The notes: generated by a model from the letters alone, not told the origin. A DNA stretch of 36,102 bases from Acidobacteriota bacterium (GCA_015659035.1 DQNS01000022.1:1-36102); one strand, 5' to 3'; shown: positions 1 through 7,931, counted from the first letter of the stretch. A program made the numbers and translations.

Positions 1-116
1 CAGCACCGTCACGCTGTAGGTCAGGGCGAGGCCACTGCGGGGGCGGACCTGGGCTTCGGTGCCGGGGGGCAGCTCGAGCGCGAGGCCGGTGCCGAGGAGC
101 CCCGCCCCTAGCGCGG
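1..116 (-). CDS. dut: dUTPase-like fragment, partial at window edge
   Basis: The minus strand reads [20 protein letters not shown] then GLAL and VTVL, which matches the dUTP diphosphatase core, including the conserved PRSGLA segment (motif II). The enzyme hydrolyses dUTP to dUMP and keeps uracil out of DNA. The gene runs off the left edge. Its N-terminus is unresolved: there is no ATG or GTG in this frame after the response regulator stop at 117, and motif I (AAGxDLxA), normally about 30 residues upstream, is not visible. The frame stays open back to a GTG at 226-228 inside the regulator gene, but that stretch looks like a shadow of the regulator's helix-turn-helix. It may be 5'-truncated, frameshifted, or use a non-standard start. 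The identity of the core is fairly sure; intactness is not. Confidence 0.55.
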
Positions 117-1505
117 TCAGGCCCGCCGGAACTGCTTGGCGTGCTCCCTGACCTCGAGCCGGCCCATCTTGTGCTTGAGCGTGCTGAGCGGTACGCCCAG
201 GTAGCGCGCTGCGGCCGACACGTTCCACTCTTTCCGCTCGAGTGCTCGGAGGATGAAGTTCCGCTCGAAGGTGTCGCACGCGGCCTGAAGCAATTCAGCC
301 TTGCTCTCCGGACGGTCGTCGAGACGGGCGAGGTGATACTCGAACGGAAGATCCTCCTCGGTCAGCGTGGTCTTGTCGGTCAGCGCGACGAGACGCTCGA
401 TCAGGTTCTCCAGCTCGCGGATGTTGCCCGGCCACCGCTGGTCCATGAGGATCTTGAGAGCGGAGTCGGAGATGCCCCGGATCTGTTTTCTGAATCTCAC
501 GTTGTATCGATCCAGAAACAGCTCTACGAGACCCGGTATGTCCGCGGCGCGCTCACGCAGCGGCGGCATCTTGAACGGGATGACGTTGATGCGATAGTAG
601 AGGTCGTCGCGGAACTTCCCCTCTTTGACCGCCCGGTCGAGATCGACGTTGGTCGCTACCACCAGCCTGAACTCGGTCTTGATCTGCTTTGTGCCGCCGA
701 CCCGCTCGATTTCGCCTTCTTGGATGGCGCGGAGCAGCTTGGCCTGCAAATCGAGCCCGAGATCGGCGATCTCGTCCAGAAACAGCGTGCCGCCGGCGGC
801 CAACTCGAACTTGCCGAGCTGCTGTCGCATGGCGCCCGTGAAGGAGCCTCGCTCGTGTCCGAACAGGTTGCTCTCGAGCAGATCCCTCGGTATCGCCGCG
901 AGATTGACGGCGATAAACGGCGCGACGCCGCGGCCCGACTCCCGATGGAGGAGCCGGGCCAGGAGCTCCTTGCCGGTCCCGCTCTCCCCCTGAATGAGCA
1001 CGGTGGCCGGCAGCCGTGCGACCTTCTGCGCGAGATCGACGATTTCACGCATCGCCTTGCTCGGCCCGAGCACGAACTTGCGGTCGCCCTGCTCCTCGAC
1101 CTGGGCGTTCAGGGTGATGAGCTGGCGGCTCAAGTCCTGGCGTTCGAGGGCGTTTCTGACGAGCGACCGCAGCCCGTCGTAGTCGAAGTCCTTGGTGATG
1201 TAGTGGTAGGCGCCCTGCTTCATCGCAGTCACCGCCACTTCCACTTCGCTCAGCGCCGAGACCATGATCACCTCGACGAGGCTGTAGTTCTCCCGGACGA
1301 TGGTCAGCAGCTCCAGACCGCTCATGCCGGGCAACCGGACGTCCAGAAGGATCAGGTCCACGTCCTTCCGGTTGAGGATGGCAAGCCCCTCCTCACCGGT
1401 CGCGGCCGTCAGGATCAGGTATTCACGCTTCAGGATCGCCGTCAGCGTGTCCCGCATCCCTTCGTCGTCGTCGACGACGAGAACTGTTTTGGTCTTTGGG
1501 CTCAT
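117..1505 (-). CDS. NtrC-type sigma-54-dependent response regulator
   Basis: This 462-residue regulator activates sigma-54 RNA polymerase after phosphorylation by a histidine kinase. Domains in order are a receiver (about residues 8-120, VLVVDDDEG acidic pocket, phospho-acceptor Asp in [13 protein letters not shown]), an AAA+ domain (Walker A GESGTGKE, sigma-54 contact loop GSFTGA in place of the usual GAFTGA, Walker B GTLFLDEI, arginine-rich [11 protein letters not shown]) and a C-terminal Fis-type helix-turn-helix ([20 protein letters not shown]). I chose ATG 1503-1505 because the receiver starts right after it; an in-frame ATG at 1598 only adds low-complexity residues and would cross the E2 promoter region. 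No partner kinase is in the window, and the targets are unknown. The dUTPase-like fragment follows immediately downstream. Confidence 0.93.
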   Translation of the reverse strand: MSPKTKTVLVVDDDEGMRDTLTAILKREYLILTAATGEEGLAILNRKDVDLILLDVRLPGMSGLELLTIVRENYSLVEVIMVSALSEVEVAVTAMKQGAYHYITKDFDYDGLRSLVRNALERQDLSRQLITLNAQVEEQGDRKFVLGPSKAMREIVDLAQKVARLPATVLIQGESGTGKELLARLLHRESGRGVAPFIAVNLAAIPRDLLESNLFGHERGSFTGAMRQQLGKFELAAGGTLFLDEIADLGLDLQAKLLRAIQEGEIERVGGTKQIKTEFRLVVATNVDLDRAVKEGKFRDDLYYRINVIPFKMPPLRERAADIPGLVELFLDRYNVRFRKQIRGISDSALKILMDQRWPGNIRELENLIERLVALTDKTTLTEEDLPFEYHLARLDDRPESKAELLQAACDTFERNFILRALERKEWNVSAAARYLGVPLSTLKHKMGRLEVREHAKQFRRA

Positions 1506-1574
1506 AGACTTACGGGTGACCTCGATTGTAGGTTGGGGTTTGGGTGAAAGCAAGGGGCCCCTGTCTATCCCGTC

Positions 1575-1603
1575 TTGACACCCCGAGGCCGTCCGCATAA
1601 GGT
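1575..1603 (+). promoter_or_regulatory. candidate sigma-70 promoter for the E2 gene
   Basis: TTGACA (1575-1580) is followed after 17 bases by TAAGGT (1598-1603). The -35 is a perfect consensus and the -10 keeps TA and the final T. It would start a transcript near 1610, about 85 bases before the E2 start codon. It lies in the 188-base divergent region between the response regulator and the E2 gene. No sigma-54 (GG-N10-GC) element stood out there. Confidence 0.5.
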
Positions 1604-1693
1604 AGCGCCCCTGTCGCGCCTTGCCATGGCCGGACGCGGTATGAATACGGCGAGGGACTGAGGCACCGACCCTCTGAGCCGGGACACTAGCAG

Positions 1694-2914
1694 ATGCCGA
1701 CCAATGTGTTGATGCCCCAGATGGGTGAATCCATCGTCGAGGGTACGATCGTGCGCTGGATCAAGAAGGTTGGCGAGACCGTTGACCGGGATGAGCCGCT
1801 CTTCGAGATCTCGACCGACAAGGTCGACGCCGAGATCCCGTCGCCGTCCGGCGGTGTGCTGGCTGAGATCCGCGCGCAGGTGGGGGAGACGGTGCCGGTC
1901 AACTCGGTCGTGGCGGTGATCGCTGCCGAGGGCGAGACAGTGGTCCCGGCGCCGGCCGAAGGCGACACCGTCGAAGGAGGGGATGGGGTCTTCGCCCTCG
2001 GCTCGCCCGGACCGGCACCCGGGGCGGTCCCCGGCGCGTCGACACCCGGCCGAAGGTCGCCGGTGGTGCGGAAACTCGCCGCCGAGCACGACGTCGATCT
2101 GGCCGCGATCGTGGGAACCGGGGGCGGCGGCCGTGTCACGAAGGCCGACGTGCTCACACACATAGCGGGTCGCGGCGGGTCGAGCACCGACCCGGTGGCG
2201 CGGCCGGAGGCAGCCCTCACCGCCGGTCGCGGTAGGCGGGTCGAGCCGATGAGCGCGATGCGGCGGCGTATCGCCGAGCACATGGTGCGGAGCCGTCGGA
2301 CGTCGGCGCATGTGCACACGGTGTTCGAGGTTGACTTCTCCGGCATCGCCGCGTTCAGGACGGCCCGGCCGGCGTCGGGCGGGGCCCCGGGCTACCTGTC
2401 CTACATAGCCAAGGCGGTGGCCGAGGCGCTGGTCGCGATGCCGGTCGTCAATGCCTCGCTGGACGGCGACAACGTCGTCCACCACGAGCAGGTCAACCTC
2501 GGCATCGCGGTGGCGCTCGACTGGGGCCTGATCGTGCCGGTCATCAAACAGGCCGAGCGGCTGAGCGTCGACGAGCTCGACGCCGCCATCATCGATCTCG
2601 CGACACGGGCCAGGTCGAAGCAGCTGTCACCGGACGATGTCGCCGGCGGCACCTTCACCCTCACGAACCCCGGCAGCTTCGGTTCGGTCTTCGGGATGCC
2701 GATCATCAACCAGCCGCAGTCCGCGATCCTGTGTGTCGGCGCGATCGAAAAGCGGCCCGTGGTGGTGGACGATGCGGTCGTCGTGCGTCTGCGGGCCTTT
2801 CTGACCCTCGGTTTCGATCACAGGTTGATCGACGGTGCAGTTGCCGATCGGTTCCTGGCTCGGGTCAAGGACACGCTAGAGAGATTCTCCGAGGAGACAG
2901 GAGAGAGGAGGTAG
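1694..2914 (+). CDS. 2-oxo acid dehydrogenase E2 component (lipoyl acyltransferase)
   Basis: This 406-residue E2 subunit transfers acyl groups from lipoyl-lysine to CoA in a cytoplasmic 2-oxo acid dehydrogenase complex. An N-terminal lipoyl domain (residues 1-75) carries the lipoylation motif STDKVDAE with Lys43. A Pro/Gly/Ala linker follows, then the E1/E3-binding domain (about 117-155, VVRKLAAEHDVDLAAIVGTG). The catalytic domain runs from about 175 and ends with the DHRLIDGA active-site motif, where His is the general base. The sequence does not settle whether the substrate is 2-oxoglutarate, pyruvate or a branched-chain keto acid, and E1 and E3 are not nearby. lipB follows 96 bases downstream, a sensible partner because it begins lipoylation. 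The last codons run into a GA-rich dispersed repeat, so the C-terminal EETGERR may be repeat-derived. Confidence 0.93.
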   Translation: MPTNVLMPQMGESIVEGTIVRWIKKVGETVDRDEPLFEISTDKVDAEIPSPSGGVLAEIRAQVGETVPVNSVVAVIAAEGETVVPAPAEGDTVEGGDGVFALGSPGPAPGAVPGASTPGRRSPVVRKLAAEHDVDLAAIVGTGGGGRVTKADVLTHIAGRGGSSTDPVARPEAALTAGRGRRVEPMSAMRRRIAEHMVRSRRTSAHVHTVFEVDFSGIAAFRTARPASGGAPGYLSYIAKAVAEALVAMPVVNASLDGDNVVHHEQVNLGIAVALDWGLIVPVIKQAERLSVDELDAAIIDLATRARSKQLSPDDVAGGTFTLTNPGSFGSVFGMPIINQPQSAILCVGAIEKRPVVVDDAVVVRLRAFLTLGFDHRLIDGAVADRFLARVKDTLERFSEETGERR

Positions 2915-2950
2915 GAGGCAGGAAGAGCTTGAGGGCTTCGCCGTCTTCGT
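2897..2950 (+). repeat. dispersed GA-rich intergenic repeat, copy 1
   Basis: A run built on GGAGACAGGAGAGAGGAGG and GGAGGCAGGA is followed by GAGGGCTTCGCCGTCTTCG. The same two-part layout, GGAG(T/G)CAGGAGG then GGAGG(G)CTTCGCC, recurs at 3689-3775, in shortened form at 10796-10860, and in reverse orientation at 35470-35527. The first bases are also the last codons of the E2 gene. Confidence 0.55.
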
Positions 2951-3010
2951 TCAACCTTGGAAGCTGACAAAGGGCGCGTATCCCTCGCGCGGCCCGCGGC
3001 GGACCTGCCG

Positions 3011-3673
3011 GTGTTGGAGGTCCGTTCGCTGGGACTGGTGCCGTACGGGACCGCGCTCGAGACCCAACGTGAGCTGGTGGCGGCCAGACAGACAGGGGAG
3101 GCCCGGGACCAGCTGCTGCTCCTCGAGCATCCGGCCGTCATCACCCTCGGGGTCAGCGGCCGCAGCCATCGAGACCATGTGCTGGCGTCGTCCGCCGAGC
3201 TGCGGGCCCGTGGCATCGAGCTCCGGGACGTGCCCCGAGGGGGCGACGTGACGTATCACGGTCCGGGGCAGCTCGTGGGCTACCCGATCATCGACCTGAA
3301 GCCGGACCGGTGTGACGTGCACCGGTACGTCCGGGATCTCGAGGAGATCCTGATCCGGACCGCGGCGTCGTTCGGTGTCGTGGCCGGGCGCGTGGCGGGT
3401 CTGACCGGTGTCTGGGTCGGCAACGACAAGCTGGCCGCGATCGGCGTGCGTCTCTCACGCTGGGTCACGAGTCACGGGTTCGCCCTCAACATCGCCCCTG
3501 ATCTGGACCAGTTTCGCCTCATCGTGCCGTGCGGGTTGGCGGGGCGGGGCGTCACCTCGCTCGAGCAGCTCACCGGCTTGGTGCCACCCAGGCCCGACCT
3601 CGAGGCGGTGGTGGCCGCCGAATTCGCCCGGGTCTTCGACCGACGGCTCCGGCACCGAGCCGCAACCCCCTGA
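3011..3673 (+). CDS. lipB: lipoyl(octanoyl) transferase LipB
   Basis: LipB moves the octanoyl chain from acyl carrier protein to lipoyl domains of E2 and GcvH, the first step of lipoate attachment; lipA is not in the window. Diagnostic motifs are RGGDVTYHGPGQLVGYPI, GVWVGNDKLAAIGV with the catalytic Lys, and VPCGLAGRGVTSL with the catalytic Cys. From the GTG at 3011 the protein is 220 residues, normal for the family. The frame is open further up to a TTG at 2957, which would add 18 residues reading MEADKGRVSLARPAADLP, and another TTG lies at 3014. None has a clear ribosome-binding site, so the start is uncertain. It lies just downstream of the E2 gene and is probably cotranscribed with it. 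Confidence 0.9.
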   Translation: MLEVRSLGLVPYGTALETQRELVAARQTGEARDQLLLLEHPAVITLGVSGRSHRDHVLASSAELRARGIELRDVPRGGDVTYHGPGQLVGYPIIDLKPDRCDVHRYVRDLEEILIRTAASFGVVAGRVAGLTGVWVGNDKLAAIGVRLSRWVTSHGFALNIAPDLDQFRLIVPCGLAGRGVTSLEQLTGLVPPRPDLEAVVAAEFARVFDRRLRHRAATP

Positions 3674-3688
3674 AAGGAACGGTTCCCA

Positions 3689-3775
3689 AGGAGGCAGGAG
3701 TCAGGAGGCAGGAGGCAGGAGTCAGGAGGAAGCCGGAGGCTTCGCCAACTTCTGTTTCGGGGGCGTTTCTACGAA
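3689..3775 (+). repeat. dispersed GA-rich repeat, copy 2 (longest)
   Basis: Several tandem units of the form GGAGTCAGGAGGCAGG occupy 3689-3730, followed by the companion segment GGAGGCTTCGCCAACTTCTG and TTTCGGGGGCG. It begins 15 bases after the lipB stop. From 3776 to 3913 there is no gene; only a short direct duplication of CCCGGATCC at about 3822 and 3836 stands out. Units are short and irregular with no unique spacers, so this is not a CRISPR. Confidence 0.6.
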
Positions 3776-3913
3776 AGTGACGGCGCGGGGACACGGTGTG
3801 CCCACCTCCCCGAATCGCGAGCCCGGATCCCCAAACCCGGATCCCGAGATCTCTCCAGACGATTCGACACCCGGTCCCAGGGAATAAGACCGGCCTGCGG
3901 CGTGTTCTGGTGA

Positions 3914-4096
3914 CTAGACATCTCCTCTACCGCCGTGCTGTTGCGGGATGTGCAGGGGCTTTCGACCGAGGAGGCAAGCGCCGTGCTGGGGGTCAAGCCT
4001 CAGACTTTGAAGTCGCGCCTGCATCGCGGCCGGTTGATTCTCCGGGAGCAGCTCGCCGACTTCGCCGACGGGCTGGCGATGCGTTCGGCCGCCTGA
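3914..4096 (+). pseudogene. remnant of an ECF sigma factor (region 4)
   Basis: The frame from 3935 to the TGA at 4094-4096 encodes VLLRDVQGLSTEEASAVLGV then KPQTLKSRLHRGRLILREQL. This is a typical region-4 helix-turn-helix of an extracytoplasmic-function sigma factor, which contacts the -35 element. A stop at 3911-3913 closes the frame upstream, and regions 2 and most of 4.1 are absent. A neighbouring frame reads LYRR just before, where family members have (P)YR-AVLLRDV, so a one-base deletion is likely at about 3930. A GTG at 3935 could in theory start a 53-residue protein, but without region 2 it could not be a sigma factor. I read it as decay, next to the dispersed repeats. Confidence 0.65.
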
Positions 4097-4140
4097 GGCT
4101 AGCGAAATTGCGCCTCAACCGCCCAGACAATGGTCGGTCG

Positions 4141-4992
4141 TCAGTCTCTGCCGCCAAGCGCATTCTCGAGCTGCACCCGCTCGAGGCGGCTGAGCGTCAC
4201 TGGCAGGATCTCGTCGATCCCAGCGGGGCCCAGGGTGACGCCGACCGACCGGGCCCCCGGCCCCTCTCCCGGGCCGTCATCTATAAAGCAGGCAAACCTC
4301 CGCCGCGCCCCGCCGACCACCAGCGCTTCCACGACCCGGGCGGCCGCCGACGCCAGGACAAAGGGGCCGGGTGGCCACAGATGTTCGACACGGTTCCGCA
4401 GACGCGCCAGCTGGGGTGGTGACAGGCTGTCCTCGAGCGGGTAGCCGCCGATCGTGGCGCTGCTCCACGGGACGACCGGGTGTGCCGGAGGGACCCCCAG
4501 CAGGTTGATCGCGACCTCGCCCGGCGAGACACGGGCCTCGAGCGCGACAAGCGCGCGCAGACCGGAGACAAGGGCTCCTGGAGCCGACCCGAAGATCCGC
4601 GTGCGGTCGATCCCGAGCCGCCGCACGCCGGTGGCGACCAGGGGGCCCTGTGAGGCGCCGGCGCAGACGATCGGGGTGCGACGGGTCAGGCCTGCAACCC
4701 GGCCCAGCAACGCCAGCGCCGCCTCGCCCTGCCAGTCTTCCTCCGGTGTGTCGGCCGGGCCGGTCACGACGACCGCGGCGGCGCCGATGACCGCATCGAT
4801 CTCCCTGGCGGCGGTCACTCGCGTGTCGAATCGCTCGACCGGACCGGCCTGCTGGATGTCCAGCGCCTTGCCTGCCGCCACACCCGATGCCGGGTCGATC
4901 AGACGGACCGCGCGCACCCGGTCACGTCCGGCCAGTTTGTGAGCCAGCGCTCCGCCGAGCGTGCCGGCACCGAGGATAGCGATGAACGACAT
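4141..4992 (-). CDS. malate/lactate-dehydrogenase-like protein, probable pseudoenzyme
   Basis: The 283-residue product has the LDH/MDH fold: an N-terminal Rossmann segment FIAILGAGTLGGALAHKLAG with Asp in RLIDPASG, VVVTGPADTP at the end of the nucleotide fold, and a C-terminal domain with SSATIGGYPLEDSL matching the STxGGxPL region. Family members are usually about 310 residues. The catalytic set looks lost. The substrate loop that normally carries two arginines reads GPADTPEEDWQG, the Asp/Arg of LDSARFR is replaced in GALVSGLRA, and the G-H-G catalytic histidine region reads GVPPAHPVVPW. NAD binding may persist; turnover on malate seems unlikely. ATG 4990-4992 is the only sensible start. It is transcribed divergently from the SDR gene across 187 bases. 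Confidence 0.75.
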   Translation of the reverse strand: MSFIAILGAGTLGGALAHKLAGRDRVRAVRLIDPASGVAAGKALDIQQAGPVERFDTRVTAAREIDAVIGAAAVVVTGPADTPEEDWQGEAALALLGRVAGLTRRTPIVCAGASQGPLVATGVRRLGIDRTRIFGSAPGALVSGLRALVALEARVSPGEVAINLLGVPPAHPVVPWSSATIGGYPLEDSLSPPQLARLRNRVEHLWPPGPFVLASAAARVVEALVVGGARRRFACFIDDGPGEGPGARSVGVTLGPAGIDEILPVTLSRLERVQLENALGGRD

Positions 4993-5084
4993 GGTCGGTT
5001 TCGCGCGGGTCCCGGCGACGCGTCGCGACCGCGCCGTCGGCCACCGTATTGTAGCGGCCTGTGTCGGTTGAGACAGCTCCGTCG

Positions 5085-5110
5085 CCCGGCCGTCTTGTCA
5101 GACGGCCGGG
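5085..5110. promoter_or_regulatory. perfect hairpin in divergent intergenic region
   Basis: CCCGGCCGTCT (5085-5095) and AGACGGCCGGG (5100-5110) are perfect 11-base inverted arms around a TGTC loop. It sits between two divergently transcribed genes, about 70 bases before the SDR start. No T-tract follows on either strand, so it is more likely an operator, attenuator-like leader structure or repeat than an intrinsic terminator. Confidence 0.5.
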
Positions 5111-5179
5111 GCGTCCGTAACATGTGCCTCAACCCGACCCACGCCACCGGCGTGTGCATGGAGGGAGAACGTCGAATCG

Positions 5180-5923
5180 ATGACCAACACGTCGCAACTC
5201 GTCGGCAGGTCGGCCATTGTCACCGGAGGGTCGCGAGGGATCGGACTCGCCACGGCGATCGCACTACGGTCGGCCGGCGCCGGCGTCCTGATCTGCGGTC
5301 GGTTCCGGGACGCGCTCCACACCGCGGCCGCCCGGATCGCGACCGCGCCGGCGTTGGCCTCGGCCGGTCCGGTCGTCACCGCGGTGGCCGACGTGCGTGA
5401 CCCCGAACAGGCGCGGCGTCTGGTCGCCTCAGCCGTCGAGCAACTGGGCGGCGTGGACATCCTGATCAACAACGCCGGGGTCGGGCGATTCTCGCCGCTG
5501 GCCGATCTGACGATCGAGGACTGGCGGGAGACAGTTGACACGAATCTGTCGGGCGTCTTCTACTGCTGCCGGGCGGCGATCCCCGCCATGAAACGGCGCG
5601 GCGGCGGCTGGATCATCAATGTCAGCAGCCTCGCCGGAAAGCACCCGTTCGCCGGCGGCACCGCGTACTGCGCCTCGAAAGCGGGTCTCAACGCGTTCAC
5701 CGAAGCGCTGATGCAGGAAGTCCGGCGCGACGGCATCCGCGTGAGCTGCGTGCTGCCGGGGTCGGTCGACACTGAGTTCGCCGGGAACGAGCCTTCCGAA
5801 GACGCGGGCTGGAAACTGGCTGCGTCGGACGTCGCGCAGACGGTGGTCGATCTGCTGCGTCACCCGCCCCGCAGCCTGCCGAGTCGCGTCGAGCTACGCC
5901 CCTCGGTACCCCGAAAGTCGTGA
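5180..5923 (+). CDS. short-chain dehydrogenase/reductase (FabG-like)
   Basis: A 247-residue classical SDR that oxidises or reduces a carbonyl/hydroxyl group with NAD(P)H in the cytoplasm. Residues 14-21 give the cofactor motif TGGSRGIG, NNAG follows at about residue 97, and the catalytic Ser-Tyr-Lys set is in INVSSLAG and AYCASKAGLN. VLPGSVDTEF is the usual PG motif after the active site. Arg in ICGRFRD, at the end of beta-2, hints at NADPH preference. The ATG has GGAGGGAGA upstream at a loose distance. The family resembles 3-oxoacyl-ACP reductase, but no fatty acid synthesis genes adjoin, so the substrate is open. It is a single-gene unit, divergent from the MDH-like gene. Confidence 0.9.
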   Translation: MTNTSQLVGRSAIVTGGSRGIGLATAIALRSAGAGVLICGRFRDALHTAAARIATAPALASAGPVVTAVADVRDPEQARRLVASAVEQLGGVDILINNAGVGRFSPLADLTIEDWRETVDTNLSGVFYCCRAAIPAMKRRGGGWIINVSSLAGKHPFAGGTAYCASKAGLNAFTEALMQEVRRDGIRVSCVLPGSVDTEFAGNEPSEDAGWKLAASDVAQTVVDLLRHPPRSLPSRVELRPSVPRKS

Positions 5924-5975
5924 CACGGCATATGCCAGAGCAACCGGATGGCTTCGCGAGCTTCTTGGCTTTTGA

Positions 5976-6269
5976 CTATTCGGCCGAGACGGTCAACTCG
6001 ACGCGTCCGGTCCGGAGCCGGTCGCCCATCTTCAAGATTGATCGTTCAACCTGGCGGTCGTTGACGAAAGTGCCGTTGGTGCTACTGAGGTTCTCGACCA
6101 CCAGCTCGTCATCGGCGACGACCAGGCGACAGTGAGCGCGCGAGACGAGCGCGGCGTCCAGCACGAAGTCGGCGCGTGGCCCTCGGCCCAGCGTGCGCAC
6201 ACGGCCCGGAGTCATCCGGAACGTGTAGGGCCCCCCCTCCGCCTCGTCGTTCGACCGGAGAATCCACAT
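5976..6269 (-). CDS. small FHA-domain protein
   Basis: The 97-residue protein is little more than one forkhead-associated domain, which binds phosphothreonine peptides. The family marks are TLGRGPRADFVL (GR), VSRAHCRL (SRxH) and LSSTNGTFVNDRQV (NGTFVN), all conserved, so peptide binding should be intact. It has no signal peptide and no other domain. Its ATG lies 5 bases after the stop of the upstream hydrolase-like gene, so the two are almost surely cotranscribed, perhaps translationally coupled. A Ser/Thr kinase partner is expected but is not in the window. The pairing of a cytoplasmic FHA protein with an exported hydrolase-fold protein is unexplained. Confidence 0.85.
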   Translation of the reverse strand: MWILRSNDEAEGGPYTFRMTPGRVRTLGRGPRADFVLDAALVSRAHCRLVVADDELVVENLSSTNGTFVNDRQVERSILKMGDRLRTGRVELTVSAE

Positions 6270-6274
6270 ACGGG

Positions 6275-7924
6275 TTAGGGGATGCTCTCCAGCCAGTCCC
6301 TCAGCGCGTTCACGAACGAGGGGCTGATCGACCGGTTGCGGAGCTCGTCGTAGTCCGTCACCGCACGTGGTCCGGTTTCCACCAGCAGGTGATCGAGTCC
6401 CTCGAGCGTCAGCCGCTCCACCGAGCTGTCGCGACCGCGGGCTCGCGCGAGCTCTTCCAGACGCTCGGCGTGATGGGGGCCGACCTCACGGTCCAGCGAG
6501 CCGCGAAGGATCAGTATCGGTTGCCGGGTCCGCCGGACGGTATCGGCGGGGTCGAAGTCCAGGAAGTCACGAAACCAGGGTGTGTCGGCCTGGCGGCGCA
6601 TGGCGTCCGGCACTCCGTCCCACGATCCGTTGTCGAGCACGGCATCATGAATTCGCTGCTGGAGGGCGATTTTCTCTGCCCGTTCCGTTTGGGAGGCGCC
6701 GAGTCGGTCGAGCAGGGCGCGCTGCTGTTCCATGACCAGCTCGGCGCCGGTCGTCCCCGGCGTGGCGACCAGCACGAGGTTGTCTGCCCGTCGTTCCCTG
6801 GCGGCGACAATCATGGCGATCCATCCGCCCTCGGCATGCCCCAGCACCGTGATCCGGTCACGGTCGACGTCGTCGCGGTCGTCCAGGTATCGCACCATCT
6901 TTCGCGCATCGTCGGCGTAGGCCTCGACATCGGCCGACTCGCGCCGGCCGCCGCTCTGGCCCACGCCGCGCGCGTCGTATCTGGCGACCAGGAAACCGGT
7001 GTCGGCGAGCGCGCCCGCGATCTGCCCGAGCACCGATACACCGGACAGGGTGCCGTCGGGGTCGCCGGCACCCGGTACCAGCAGCACAGCCGGCCAGCCG
7101 GACGACGGCCGTGGGCGGCCCACGGGGGTCGTGACCGTCGCGGCCAGCGCGAAGCCCTCGGCCCGGACCCGGACGTCCTCGTCGCCCGGGTGAGTGACCT
7201 GCCGCACCCGGGCACCCGCCGCCACGATGTCCTCGCGTGCGACATCGAGGGCAGCGTCCGGAATCAATACGCGCACAAGCCTGTGGTCGGGGTCCGTCCA
7301 GACCTCCACCATCAGCGGGCCGCCGGCGTTCTGGAGCGAGAGGCGGTGCACACGGGCATCGAAGACCGACGACCCGGTGTCGATCTGCTGCGAGAGGACT
7401 TGGTCGACCCTGGCGCGGGTGACACTCGGGGGCCCCACGTAGACCGGGATCTCGTCGCCGGGCTCGGCGCCGGCCAGCCGGAAGGCCAGCGCTTCGTAGG
7501 CCGCGAAGAAGTAGTCGGGTAGCACGACGGCGTCGGGTGGCACCGGGTTGGTGACGCTGAATCGTTGCCCACCCTCCTCCAGCTCGGTGGTCGCGCCGTT
7601 CGCATCGAAGGTCGTGCGGACCGAGAACGGGATGTTGGCCCGAACACCGTCGATGGTGAGCATCTGCGGGCGCCATTGCTCGTCGTACTCGACCTCGAAG
7701 AACCGGTTCTGGAGATCGATCGGCTGGGACAGGTCACCGCGGGATCGGATGATCCAGCCGTTCGGGCCGCGTGCCACCTCGATCTGCTCGAAACCGATCA
7801 GCGTCGAGCGGACAAACACGTTGAACGTGGCGGCGCCGGGGGTCACCTCGATTGGCGGCTGCGCGGCTGCGGGCGAGCCGGTCAGGAGCAGGATGGCAAG
7901 AGTACAATACGCAGAGACGCGCAT
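6275..7924 (-). CDS. exported alpha/beta-hydrolase-fold protein lacking the nucleophile serine
   Basis: A signal peptide (MRVSAYCTLAILLLTGSPAAA) leads a beta-rich N-terminal domain (to about residue 250, unidentified) and an alpha/beta-hydrolase domain from about 275 (VLLVPGAGDPDGT oxyanion region, YDARGVGQSGG, Asp in LRGSLDREVGP, His in LEGLDHLLVE). The nucleophile elbow reads TVLGHAEGGW: the Ser expected in G-x-S-x-G is Ala, encoded GCC at 6835-6837 of the plus strand (read as GGC). Hydrolase chemistry by the normal route would be impossible, so it may be a binding protein or use another mechanism. I chose the ATG at 7922-7924, because TATGAT sits 7 bases upstream of it; ATG 7934-7936 would lie inside that box. 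A small FHA gene follows after 5 bases. Confidence 0.8.
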   Translation of the reverse strand: MRVSAYCTLAILLLTGSPAAAQPPIEVTPGAATFNVFVRSTLIGFEQIEVARGPNGWIIRSRGDLSQPIDLQNRFFEVEYDEQWRPQMLTIDGVRANIPFSVRTTFDANGATTELEEGGQRFSVTNPVPPDAVVLPDYFFAAYEALAFRLAGAEPGDEIPVYVGPPSVTRARVDQVLSQQIDTGSSVFDARVHRLSLQNAGGPLMVEVWTDPDHRLVRVLIPDAALDVAREDIVAAGARVRQVTHPGDEDVRVRAEGFALAATVTTPVGRPRPSSGWPAVLLVPGAGDPDGTLSGVSVLGQIAGALADTGFLVARYDARGVGQSGGRRESADVEAYADDARKMVRYLDDRDDVDRDRITVLGHAEGGWIAMIVAARERRADNLVLVATPGTTGAELVMEQQRALLDRLGASQTERAEKIALQQRIHDAVLDNGSWDGVPDAMRRQADTPWFRDFLDFDPADTVRRTRQPILILRGSLDREVGPHHAERLEELARARGRDSSVERLTLEGLDHLLVETGPRAVTDYDELRNRSISPSFVNALRDWLESIP

Positions 7925-7931
7925 TCTTCTG

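Noticed and set aside
141-1547. Long open frame on the plus strand opposite the response regulator.
   Set aside because: It is an antisense shadow caused by high GC; the minus strand encodes a complete three-domain regulator and the plus translation has no family features.
3689-3731. Tandem GGAGTCAGG units considered as a CRISPR array.
   Set aside because: Units are under 20 bases, irregular and contiguous, with no unique spacers and no cas genes.
6176-7522. 448-codon plus-strand frame opposite the hydrolase-like gene.
   Set aside because: Arg/Gly/Pro-rich translation without domains; the minus strand has signal peptide and hydrolase motifs.
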